A stretch of 64,000 nt of DNA from Simiduia aestuariiviva (GTDB lineage: Bacteria > Pseudomonadota > Gammaproteobacteria > Pseudomonadales > Cellvibrionaceae): positions 1,164,110 to 1,228,109 of the forward strand of contig NZ_JACHXZ010000001.1 in NCBI RefSeq assembly GCF_014192475.1, read 5' to 3'. The position numbers were made by a program, and so were the translations under genes. The notes beneath the pieces were generated by a model that saw only the letters and a list, made by a program, of their open reading frames with translations, was not told the DNA's origin and did not search any database. The stretch's first letter is position 1; each line of letters begins with the position of its first letter. Of this stretch, positions 26,030 to 34,020 are shown piece by piece.

Positions 26030-26984
26030 CACAACCCCTTACTACCATATCGTATCGCGCTGCGTTCGCCGAAGTTTTCTGTGCGGGATTGATAAGCAGG
26101 GTAATAACTTCGAACACCGGCGGCAATGGATTGAAGAAAAAATTCTGGCGTTGCCTCACATTTTCGCCATTCACGTGTGTGCCTATGCCGTCATGTCAAA
26201 CCACTACCATTTGGTATTGGAGATAGACAAGGCGCAATCCGAGGTTTGGACCACAGAAGAAGTGATTGAACGCTGGCATCGGCTATTTAAAGGCAACCTG
26301 TTCAGCCAACGATTTATGCGGGGTGAGCCGCTATCATGTGCTGAGCGAGGTGTGCTAGACAATTGCGTTTCTGTTTGGCGCAGTCGACTGGCGGATATCA
26401 GCTGGTTTATGCGGCAAATTAACGAGCCTATCGCCCGCGAGGCCAATGCGGAGGACAACTGTACCGGACGCTTCTGGGAAGGCCGCTTTAAATCCCAGGC
26501 CCTGTTGGATGAAAAAGCCTTGACCGCCTGTATGGCCTATGTTGACCTCAATCCCATTCGCGCCAAAATGGCGAAAACCCCGGAGCAATCCCACTACACC
26601 AGTGCACAACGCCGCATTCACAAAGCTAAACGCGCTCACAACCCCAATCATTCGCAGCAACAAGCCCGGTCACTTAGACCCTTTGTCGGCAACCCAAGGC
26701 AAGATATGCCCGCGGGGCTGCCGTTTCGGTTGACGGACTATCTAGAGCTGCTGGACTGGACCGGTAAACAAGTACGCGCCAATAAGCGCGGTGCCATCTC
26801 AGCAGAATTGCCACCCATTTTGGAGCGGCTAGCTATAGATCCAAAGCACTGGCTCTACAGCGCCACGCAATTTGAAAGCCGGTTCAAGGGTTTGGTGGGC
26901 GGCGTTTATAAACTCAAGCAAGCCTGTAAAAAATTAGGCTATCAACGCACCCCCGGGCTGGGTAGCTGTCGACTTTTAAATTAA
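25995..26984 (+). mobile_element. Y1-type (REP-associated tyrosine) transposase
   Basis: 329-aa HUH/Y1 transposase of the IS200/IS605-related RAYT group. YYHIVSRCVRRSFLCG is the conserved N-terminal strand, SNHYHLVLEI contains the metal-binding HxH pair, and MAYVDLNPIRA carries the probable catalytic Tyr. RAYT proteins nick single-stranded DNA at REP-type hairpins and are usually domesticated single-copy genes. The length is typical for the longer RAYT form with a C-terminal extension (about 210-329). The gene is framed by direct repeats on both sides whose cores are complementary, plausibly its target sites (inference). It appears intact. Confidence 0.9.
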
Positions 26985-27045
26985 ACCGCTCATATCTGCT
27001 GCTAATTTCCTTAGCTGCTCTCGGCAGGGCGTGCTAGTGCCTCTA

Positions 27046-27288
27046 GTATCGATATTTGGCATTTAAAATTGTATTGAAAGATATTGTCCCACTTAGATTT
27101 CTATCGAGAATGTTGAGCTTAGAAAAATCGCAGGCTATTTTACTATCGTGGCTGTCCTTTTTGTTTTGTATCGATATTTGGCATTTAAAACCGTATTGAA
27201 AGATCCTATCCCACTTAGATTTCTATCGAGCAGTCGAGCTTAGAAAAATCGCAGGCTGCTTTACTATGGTGGCTGTCCTTTTTATTCA
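27046..27288 (+). repeat. 122-bp tandem direct repeat downstream of the Y1 transposase
   Basis: Two adjacent copies, 27046-27167 and 27168-27288, about 90 percent alike by eye, each starting GTATCGATATTTGGC and ending near GTGGCTGTCCTTTTT (27148-27157 and 27269-27278). The second copy runs into the truncated IS1182 gene. The GTGGCTGTCC core is complementary to the GGACAGCCAC core of the 25-bp repeats to the left. Confidence 0.9.
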
Positions 27289-28304
27289 CGAGAGCGGAAC
27301 TGATTGTCAGGTATGTAGGCATTGATGCCGTCTGCTTTTAGGTACTCATAATTAGCCTCATTAGCAAAGCCCGTATCGGCGGTGACAATAATCTGGTCTG
27401 CGAGAATGTCATCACTGATGCCTGTTCTTTTATAGCGCAGCTTAATTTCATCAAGAATAGGCTTTAGCGTATGGTGTTCCTGCCCTTCGCCAAAAGCTTG
27501 AGCCTCAATGATAATCTGGTGCTTTTTATCCACTGCTGCCACACCGTTGTAGCCCTGGATAGTGCCCTTGCTGGTGAGCATTTTCCCCGATTCATTATCA
27601 GTGATATTGCTCTTGATCTCTTTTGGCCGCTTAGCTTGCCCCATCCTTGGAGCTGCTGTCTTTAGGAAGTTTTGTATCCGCTCAGCGTGTTTTGCCAAGG
27701 TGTCTATGCTTTGTTCAAGCTGCTCCTTTCGCTCACGCTCTTTCGGTTTTCGCTTATCCAAGCGTTTGTGTTCCTTCATACACTGCTTAATTTGACGCTG
27801 AATTTTGTCGAGCTTGAGCGCTAGCTCGTCTAGGGTTCCGGAATGTTCTTTGGCGGCATTGGATGACATCTTACAACCATCAATGGCAATCAGTTCATGG
27901 CCCAGCAATCCCTGCTCATCGCACACCAAGAGGATTTGCTCAAAGACCGACTCGATCGCGTCTGGGTAGCTACTGACAAAACCGGCGATACTGGTAAAGT
28001 ACGGCACCGTGTCACAAGACAGCGCCTTAAAGATGATGTTGTTTTCACATTCCCACTGAATATCGCGACTCGATCGCACACCTTTGTAGTAAGCAAAAAG
28101 AATCACTTTCAATAGAATGGCTGGATCATAGGCGGTACGCCCACCAGCTTCATTTTTGTATTTGTCGTAAAACGCAGATAGATCGATATGATCTTCTATC
28201 AAATGATGCAGGGTAAATTCGAAGGTGTTTGGCCGAAGTTGATCTTTGAAGTTGACCACAACCATCGCGGTTTGATCGTAGGAATACTTCTTGAAGTTTG
28301 GCAT
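27282..28304 (-). pseudogene. IS1182-family transposase, C-terminally truncated
   Basis: The frame starts MPNFKKYSYDQT, the usual N-terminus of one IS1182 group, and keeps GRTAYDPAILLK, the first acidic motif region (ELIAIDGCKMSSNA) and TADTGFANEANYEYL. It then ends at AYIPDNQFRSRE and meets the 122-bp repeat. Full-length relatives are roughly 450-520 aa, so at 340 aa the last part, including the final Glu of the DDE triad, is missing. I place the start at 28304 rather than the upstream ATG at 28340. The 5' end is intact, with a terminal-repeat-like AT-rich end (about 28330-28369) abutting an attC site. It is not expected to be active. Confidence 0.88.
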
Positions 28305-28370
28305 GGCTGAATTCCCTTTAGCGATGCCGAATTTTATCAAAAAACGTCGTTTTTTGGGAGTTTTTCTACA

Positions 28371-28432
28371 GCCTCAACGCCGCCAGCAGAGGCGCAGCTT
28401 TGCTGCGTCCTGCTGACTGGCCTTGTTACACG
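28371..28432 (-). other. attC recombination site (cassette 1)
   Basis: About 62 bp. In the minus orientation it begins GTGTAAC and ends GTTGAGG, with pairing inner arms (GCCAGTCAGCAGG with CCTCTGCTGGC) around a GCAGC/GCTGC hairpin. The stop codon of the DUF2971 gene lies within its first arm, as is usual for integron cassettes. Confidence 0.8.
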
Positions 28433-29010
28433 TACGCTGAGTTTGTACGTGCATTAATTATTTCTATAGAAGGGTTAATTTTCTCTACAAGCTCGGTAAT
28501 AAACCCTTTATCTTGAGTACTCATTCTACTACCACAGATAATTTGTTTAATCTCAACATCAACATACTGCTTATTTGGCGTAAAAATCCGTTCTTCCGCT
28601 TCATACTCCCAAACGTCGAGTTTGTGACTAAGAATATCAATGGCAGAACCGGCATTAAAATTGTTTCGGCCTATACGATGTAATCCATCATATATAATGG
28701 GGCGGACCGTATATTTTGGAGAGTTGATTTCAACTCCGATAGCTACACCTTTGTGACCCTCTGCATAATGCGACCACATTAATTCATTATTTGGATCTCT
28801 GGATAATGAACAAACTCGTATTTTGTCTTTCTCACCTTTCAATACACGAGCCATATCTTCGTCAATTTTTCCATCGCTTTGACTATACAAATATCGACCT
28901 TCCATTGGATCATTGAGATCAAAATATGGAGCTGCATAAAGTCTATTCTTCAGGATTATGTCAGTGAAAAATCTAAAACCCTGAATCCCTCGATACTTAT
29001 AAAGTAGCAC
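28426..29010 (-). CDS. DUF2971-family protein in an integron cassette
   Basis: 194 aa, soluble. The family pattern is seen: LYKYRG at the start, FFTDIILKNRLYAAPYFDLNDPMEGRY split across about 15-42, VCSLSRDPNNELMWSHYAEGHKGVAIGVE (about 67-95, the WSHYA-GHKG hallmark), and VWEYEAEERIF near 133. DUF2971 has no established biochemical role; members are common in mobile and defence-rich regions. The gene ends inside attC1 and starts 18 bp from attC2, so it fills one cassette. AT-rich codon use differs from the core genes. A defence or toxin role is speculation. Confidence 0.85.
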   Translation of the reverse strand: MLLYKYRGIQGFRFFTDIILKNRLYAAPYFDLNDPMEGRYLYSQSDGKIDEDMARVLKGEKDKIRVCSLSRDPNNELMWSHYAEGHKGVAIGVEINSPKYTVRPIIYDGLHRIGRNNFNAGSAIDILSHKLDVWEYEAEERIFTPNKQYVDVEIKQIICGSRMSTQDKGFITELVEKINPSIEIINARTNSAYV

Positions 29011-29027
29011 CTAGCTCTCCCTAGTAC

Positions 29028-29075
29028 GTGTAACGCCCGCTTCAGCCGCTTGTCGGCTGCAAGCGATTGTTAGGC
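29028..29075 (-). other. attC recombination site (cassette 2)
   Basis: 48 bp. In the minus orientation it begins with the perfect core GCCTAAC and ends GTTACAC, with arms AATCGCTTGCAGCCG and CGGCTGAAGCG that fold on each other. This is the compact, strongly palindromic form typical of gammaproteobacterial cassettes. Confidence 0.88.
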
Positions 29076-29085
29076 AACTAATTAA

Positions 29086-29409
29086 TTATCGCGGAACTGA
29101 CCGCTCATGCTGACACCAACTGCACTCATACTTAGTTCTAGCCGTGCTTCTAAGTACACAGAAAAACGTCATCCTTCTACATTTTTCACACTTTATTGGG
29201 ACTTTTTTATCAAACCAAAAACTTGACAAGAAAATTATTAAACTCGGGGGGTTAAGCAAAGTCACCATCGACCAGAATTTAAGATCTGAGTACTCTTGCA
29301 GAATATTTAGAGGCATTTGGTAAAATATAAATAAGACTACTATGAACCAAATGCTAGGCAAAAATATCCATAAAGAATGTCCAATTATGAAATGTTTCCA
29401 GAAACTCAT
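29086..29409 (-). CDS. Integron cassette protein: two membrane helices plus zinc-ribbon tail
   Basis: 107 aa. Two hydrophobic helices (about 8-32 and 46-66) are followed by a short cytoplasmic or periplasmic tail with two CxxC pairs (KCEKC near 74 and CSWC near 97), the spacing of a small zinc ribbon. No family is recognised. The gene lies between attC2 (10 bp after its stop) and attC3 (5 bp before its start). It therefore has almost no leader of its own and must use translation signals inside the cassette junction. Confidence 0.65.
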   Translation of the reverse strand: MSFWKHFIIGHSLWIFLPSIWFIVVLFIFYQMPLNILQEYSDLKFWSMVTLLNPPSLIIFLSSFWFDKKVPIKCEKCRRMTFFCVLRSTARTKYECSWCQHERSVPR

Positions 29410-29414
29410 AGCCT

Positions 29415-29476
29415 GCCTAACGCCGCGCTAAACCGCGCCGGCTCTTTCGGCGTCGGATTTGAGCGCCTTGTTATGA
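29415..29476 (-). other. attC recombination site (cassette 3)
   Basis: 62 bp. In the minus orientation it begins CATAACA and ends with the perfect core GTTAGGC (29415-29421), with arms AAGGCGCTCAAATCCG and CGGTTTAGCGCGGC around an internal GCCG/CGGC hairpin. The stop codon of the following cassette gene (29471-29473) lies inside the site. Confidence 0.88.
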
Positions 29477-29809
29477 GTGGAAAGCTGACACAAGTGTGTA
29501 GCTGATTAAATACACGAACAGAGTAAAATATAACCAAAACAGTTTCAATAAAAAGACTCGATATTGCTCTACAGTGGAGTCACTATGCTGACCACGATGG
29601 ATATACTTTATAAATTTAACAGTATGAGTTGGTGTGTTATTTCCAACCAAATGAGGGTTTCCCAAAGCTTTAAAGTCACTTGGACAGTGAGCCTTTAAAT
29701 ACTCAAACAGGCTCGATAACTTCCGGCCCCAAACAAAAAGGAGAATCACCATAATGACGAAACTAGCTAAAGCTAATAACGCTAAAGTTTCACCGATCAT
29801 AGGATTCAA
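29471..29809 (-). CDS. Integron cassette protein, UspB-like membrane topology
   Basis: 112 aa. Two transmembrane helices, one at the N-terminus (about 7-28) and one at the C-terminus (about 89-109), flank a soluble middle (SLFEYLKAHCPSDFKAL, then HTVKFIKYIHRG and EQYRVFLLKL). This layout and several positions resemble UspB, a membrane stress protein, but similarity is weak and the assignment is tentative. The stop lies in attC3 and the start is 6 bp from attC4, so it is a complete cassette. Confidence 0.62.
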   Translation of the reverse strand: MNPMIGETLALLALASFVIMVILLFVWGRKLSSLFEYLKAHCPSDFKALGNPHLVGNNTPTHTVKFIKYIHRGQHSDSTVEQYRVFLLKLFWLYFTLFVYLISYTLVSAFHS

Positions 29810-29814
29810 TTACC

Positions 29815-29931
29815 TCATAACAGCCTTATTCAATGCCTCGGAGGCGTAATATATTGCGCCCACGAGGCATATATCCCAGAAAGCGAAAAACTTATACTTG
29901 CAGGTTTCCCAATAAAGTCAATAAGTTACAG
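29815..29931 (-). other. Long VCR-like attC site (cassette 4, gene not identified)
   Basis: About 117 bp. In the minus orientation it begins CTGTAAC (near 29931) and ends GTTATGA (near 29815). Outer arms TTATTGA and TGAATAA pair, and an inner hairpin GCCTCG/CGAGGC (29835-29868) is present. The length matches Vibrio-repeat-type attC sites. The cassette gene it would belong to should lie to its right, but no convincing gene is there. Confidence 0.62.
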
Positions 29932-30190
29932 CAGTGCTATTCCGGTGGGCGTAAAGTTTCACGCCCCCGAGGCATATATCAGCACTGACCTTTTAAATTA
30001 TTTTTAAGCCTGCTTTCCACCAATCGCTCAGTCATAGCACCCAACCCCCTTGCGCAGCGGTGAACGGAAGCCAAATTAAGCAGGGCAAATGGCCAAGGAT
30101 GGCCATTTGAGCGGCGTTCCGCCATGGACCTCGGTGCCACCTGACCCCAAAAACAGCAATGTAGATTTAAACGACAAACCCTTCGCCCAC
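29932..30190. other. Non-coding segment with REP-like hairpins
   Basis: No supported gene. It contains two adjacent hairpins: AAATGGCCA (30087-30095) with TGGCCATTT (30100-30108), and GCGG (30111-30114) with CCGC (30119-30122). This resembles a REP/BIME unit. A 19-bp sequence at 29962-29980 repeats one inside attC4 (29857-29875) with one mismatch. A 74-codon minus-strand frame (29979-30203) crosses these hairpins and is probably not a gene. Confidence 0.6.
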
Positions 30191-30219
30191 AAAAAAGCCG
30201 CACAAAAGCGCGGCTTTTT
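30191..30219 (-). terminator. Terminator of nrdA
   Basis: In the minus orientation: AAAAAGCCGC, short loop, GCGGCTTTTTT (stem 30197-30201 with 30210-30214). It is 15-20 bp after the nrdA stop and ends the transcript before the cassette array. Confidence 0.88.
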
Positions 30220-30233
30220 GTAGATCAAAAAAC

Positions 30234-33122
30234 TTACTGACAAGCCTCACAATCCGGCTCATCAATCGAGCACGCCTTCGGCACTGCCGCTGGCCCACTC
30301 GCCTGCATGGGCGCATCACCACCGGAAGCCACCTTATTCAGGGTGCCCTGAGTCACAGTAGACTTTTCGGTAGACGTGGCCGCCAAGGCGCGCAGGTAGT
30401 AGGTGGTTTTTAAGCCACGGAACCACGCCATGCGGTAGGTCAGATCCAGCTTCTTGCCCGAGGCGCCGGCGATGTAGAGGTTCAAGCTTTGGGCTTGATC
30501 CAACCACTTTTGGCGGCGGCTGGCGGCGTCTACGATCCAGCGGGGTTCCACTTCGAAGGCGTTGGAGTAGAGCTGCTTTAAATCGTCGGGGATGCGATCG
30601 ATTTGCTGCACGGAGCCCTCGTAGTATTTCAGGTCGTTAACCATCACCGAGTCCCACAGGCCGCGATCTTTTAGATCGTGCACCAGATGTGGGTTGACCA
30701 CGGTGAACTCGCCCGACAGGTTCGATTTCACGTACAAGTTCTGATACGTGGGCTCGATGGACTGCGACACGCCGGTGATGTTGGCGATGGTGGCAGTGGG
30801 TGCGATGGCCATGACGTTGGAGTTGCGCATGCCGTCTTGCTGCACTTTGGCGCGCAGGCTGTTCCAATCTAAACGCTGGCTGCGATCCACTTCAATGAAC
30901 TGTTCGCCACGGTTTTTCACCAGCAGTTCGATGGAGTCGATGGGCAGAATGCCTTGATCCCACAGTGAACCTTTGAACGACGAGTAGGCGCCGCGCTCGA
31001 CGGCCAGCTCGCTGGAGGCCTCGATGGCGTAGTAGCTGATGGCCTCCATGGAGGTGTCGGCGAATTCCACCGCGGCGTCGCTGCCGTAGGGAATGCGCTG
31101 CTCGTACAGGGCGTCTTGGAAGCCCATCAGGCCGAGACCCACGGGGCGGTGGCGGGCGTTGGATTGCTTGGCGGTATCGACGCTGTAGTAGTTGATGTCG
31201 ATAACGTTATCCAGCATGCGCACGGCGGTGCGCACGGTGGCGCGCAGTTTTTCTAGATCCAACTTGCCGTTCACGATGTGTTGCTTGAGGTTCACGGAAC
31301 CCAAGTTACACACGGCGATTTCTTCGTCGGCCTTGGTGTTCAAGGTAATTTCTGTACACAGGTTAGAGGAGTGCACCACGCCTACGTGCTGTTGCGGGCT
31401 GCGCAAGTTACAGGCGTCTTTAAAGGTGATCCAGGGGTGGCCGGTTTCAAACAGCATGCCCAGCATTTTGCGCCACAGGTCGGCCGCTTTCACGGTTTTG
31501 TACAGGCGCATCTTGCCTTCGGCTGCCAGTTGCTCGTAGTGCTCGTAGCGGTCTTGGAAGGCCTGGCCAAACAGGTCGTGCAAATCGGGCACGTCGTTGG
31601 GCGAGAACAGGGTCCACTGCTTGTCTTCAAACACGCGCTTCATGAACAAGTCGGGCACCCAGTTGGCGGTGTTCATGTCGTGGGTGCGGCGGCGATCGTC
31701 ACCGGTGTTTTTGCGCAGCTCAAGGAATTCTTCGATATCCATGTGCCAGGTTTCGAGGTAGGCACACACGGCGCCCTTGCGCTTGCCGCCCTGGTTCACG
31801 GCCACGGCGGTGTCGTTGGCCACTTTCAAGAAGGGCACTACACCTTGGGACTTGCCGTTGGTGCCTTTGATGTAGGCGCCCAGTGAACGCACGGGGGTCC
31901 AGTCGTTGCCCAGACCGCCGGCGAATTTTGACAGCATGGCGTTGTCTTGAATGGCGCCGTAGATGCCGTGCAGGTCGTCGGGAATGGTGGTCAGGTAGCA
32001 AGACGACAACTGTGGGCGCAGGGTGCCGGCGTTAAACAGCGTGGGCGTTGAGCTCATGTAGTCGAAGGAGGACAGCAAGCGGTAGAACTCGATGGCGCGC
32101 TCGTTTTTGTTTTCTTCTTCAATGGCCAAGCCCATGGCGACGCGCATGAAAAACAGCTGCGGCAATTCGAAGCGGGTGCCGTTGGAGTGAATGAAGTAGC
32201 GGTCGTACAGGGTTTGCAGGCCCAGGTAGGTGAACTGCAAATCGCGCTCGGCGATGATGGCTTTACCCAGTGCGTCGATATCAAAGGTGGCCAGTTCCGG
32301 GTTGATCAGCTCCAGCTCGATGCCGCGCTTGATGTAGGCGGGCAGGGCGGCGGCGTAGAGGTGCTCCATGTCGTGCTGGGTGGCGGAGGTGGCCACACCT
32401 AAGAAGGTCAGGGCCTCGGCGCGCAGCTTGTCGCACAGCAGGCGGGCGGTGGCGTAGGTGTAGTTGGGCTCTTTTTCCACCAGCGTGCGGGCGGTGATCA
32501 CCAGTGAGGTGTTGACGTCTTCGAGGGTCACGCCGTCGTAGAGGTTGCGCAGGGCCTCGTCCAGAATTTCCTGATCGCTCACGTCTTTTAGGCCAGCACA
32601 GGCTTCGCTCACCACGGTGCGAATGCGGATCATATCCAGCGGTGCTTTGGTGCCGTCGGGCAGGGTGACATTGATGCTTGGCAACTGCGTGTCGGCCGCG
32701 GCATCACCGGCGGGCTTTTTAGCGGCGCGGGCGCGGGCGTGTTCTTCGCGGTATAGAACATAGTCGCGCGCCACCTTGTGATCCCCGGAGCGCATCAGCG
32801 CCAGCTCGACCTGATCTTGAATCTCTTCAATGTGGATGGTGCCGCCCGAGGGCATGCGACGGGTAAAAACAGCCGCCACCATTTGGGTGAGGCTCTTTAC
32901 CGATTCGCGGATGCGCGAAGAGGCCGCGGCAGTGCCGCCTTCAACGGCCAAAAAGGCCTTGGTGACCGCCACTTCGATTTTGGAGGTATCGAAGGGCACC
33001 ACGGTGCCGTTGCGCTTAATGACGCGAATCTTGCCGGGCGCCGTGGCGCTGACGGTAGACTGGCTGGTGGTGGTTGGTGCAGCAGCAGGTTGGCTGGCGC
33101 TGGTGTCGGTCTCGGTGTGCAT
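30234..33122 (-). CDS. nrdA: Ribonucleoside-diphosphate reductase subunit alpha (class Ia)
   Basis: 962-aa large subunit of aerobic ribonucleotide reductase, which reduces NDPs to dNDPs. Two ATP-cone domains are visible at the N-terminus (about 32-125, IRVIKRNGTVVPFDTSKIE, and about 150-235, INVTLPDGTKAPLDMIRI), as in Pseudomonas NrdA. The catalytic barrel follows, with SSCYLTTIPDD (redox Cys), SNLCTEI (active-site Cys) and TATIANITGVSQSIEP. The tail ends CEACQ, the redox Cys pair that exchanges with thioredoxin or glutaredoxin. The partner nrdB is not next to it: a terminator and then the integron cassettes follow. About 900 bp of non-coding DNA lies upstream. Start: ATG after CGGAGACG. Confidence 0.97.
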   Translation of the reverse strand: MHTETDTSASQPAAAPTTTSQSTVSATAPGKIRVIKRNGTVVPFDTSKIEVAVTKAFLAVEGGTAAASSRIRESVKSLTQMVAAVFTRRMPSGGTIHIEEIQDQVELALMRSGDHKVARDYVLYREEHARARAAKKPAGDAAADTQLPSINVTLPDGTKAPLDMIRIRTVVSEACAGLKDVSDQEILDEALRNLYDGVTLEDVNTSLVITARTLVEKEPNYTYATARLLCDKLRAEALTFLGVATSATQHDMEHLYAAALPAYIKRGIELELINPELATFDIDALGKAIIAERDLQFTYLGLQTLYDRYFIHSNGTRFELPQLFFMRVAMGLAIEEENKNERAIEFYRLLSSFDYMSSTPTLFNAGTLRPQLSSCYLTTIPDDLHGIYGAIQDNAMLSKFAGGLGNDWTPVRSLGAYIKGTNGKSQGVVPFLKVANDTAVAVNQGGKRKGAVCAYLETWHMDIEEFLELRKNTGDDRRRTHDMNTANWVPDLFMKRVFEDKQWTLFSPNDVPDLHDLFGQAFQDRYEHYEQLAAEGKMRLYKTVKAADLWRKMLGMLFETGHPWITFKDACNLRSPQQHVGVVHSSNLCTEITLNTKADEEIAVCNLGSVNLKQHIVNGKLDLEKLRATVRTAVRMLDNVIDINYYSVDTAKQSNARHRPVGLGLMGFQDALYEQRIPYGSDAAVEFADTSMEAISYYAIEASSELAVERGAYSSFKGSLWDQGILPIDSIELLVKNRGEQFIEVDRSQRLDWNSLRAKVQQDGMRNSNVMAIAPTATIANITGVSQSIEPTYQNLYVKSNLSGEFTVVNPHLVHDLKDRGLWDSVMVNDLKYYEGSVQQIDRIPDDLKQLYSNAFEVEPRWIVDAASRRQKWLDQAQSLNLYIAGASGKKLDLTYRMAWFRGLKTTYYLRALAATSTEKSTVTQGTLNKVASGGDAPMQASGPAAVPKACSIDEPDCEACQ

Positions 33123-34020
33123 GAACGTCTCCGCGTTTCTGGTGAGTGGGTAACCCGTGGGCTGGCCCGGGGCTATCTACTGTGTTGTAAAAATTACGTT
33201 AGGTCTGTGTGTACTTAATTAATTGGTGCTTATTTATTTGTGCTAAATCGTCTGTGCTTTATCGTCTGTTTTGGTGCATCCGCTCTGGGCCATCTGTTCC
33301 CGAGCGTTACGGGCTTGCCATGCTTCCCACGTTTACCATGGCCACTGGCACTTGATGGGCGGGCCTTGGGGCCAGGTTGCTGGCGTTCTGGGCCGTTCTG
33401 CACAGTTACCGACGCGAATGACCGAACCGCAGGCAGCTGCCATCGGGCAAAAGCATGCCGACGGGCCAGTGCGGGTGGGCTAGCGCCTGAAAATGTCTCG
33501 CTTGGGTCAAAAACGCATCTGCCATGAACGTCCCCAGTCCTTCGTTGTTGGTGCGTGTCCCTCTGCGCGGCAAAGATTATTCGAACTCAGTTTGCTCACA
33601 AAGGGCGCTAAACCGTCATTGGCTCGGCGCGACACACGAACAGCTGGTTGGCTGGCCCTCAACGCTGCGCACGGGGCGCAAGGGTTGCCATGAACCGCTT
33701 GGCCTAGTAGGCCGCACCAGATCACTTAGCCCTATATATTGGGGTTTGCCTGAATTGCGGTACAAGATAATGCGGTTTAGGGCGTAATGCAAGCTCACTG
33801 TGCTGGGGGTAGCTTGTGGATAAAATGTGGGTAATTGAGGAGGTCAGTAACCACTAATCGGCCAGTGCCGGCGAGGCAGGCGTTGGTGTTTTGGCAGCCC
33901 CTGTGGGCACCCGTCGTGTATAGTTATACCTTTTTGTTCTATGACAATTGGCCACTGCCGAGGTGCCCTTTGGCTTGGGTGTCATTGGGGCGAGTTTGGT
34001 GGGTAAGAGGGAAATATCGC
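33123..34020. other. Intergenic region between divergent nrdA and dgkA, about 900 bp
   Basis: No frame has recognisable domains; all look like chance open frames. It must contain the nrdA promoter (left) and the dgkA promoter (right). Near 33730 is CCCTATATATTGGGG, which faintly resembles an NrdR-type palindrome but is about 600 bp from nrdA. I see no terminator or RNA gene. Confidence 0.5.

Noticed and set aside
29979-30203. 74-codon minus-strand ORF as the gene of cassette 4
   Set aside because: It crosses two strong hairpins of a REP-like unit and reads through them; no domain, no Shine-Dalgarno. It looks like a chance frame.
33725-33750. CCCTATATATTGGGG as an NrdR box
   Set aside because: It is about 600 bp from nrdA, only one copy is seen, and the outer bases do not match the usual NrdR consensus.
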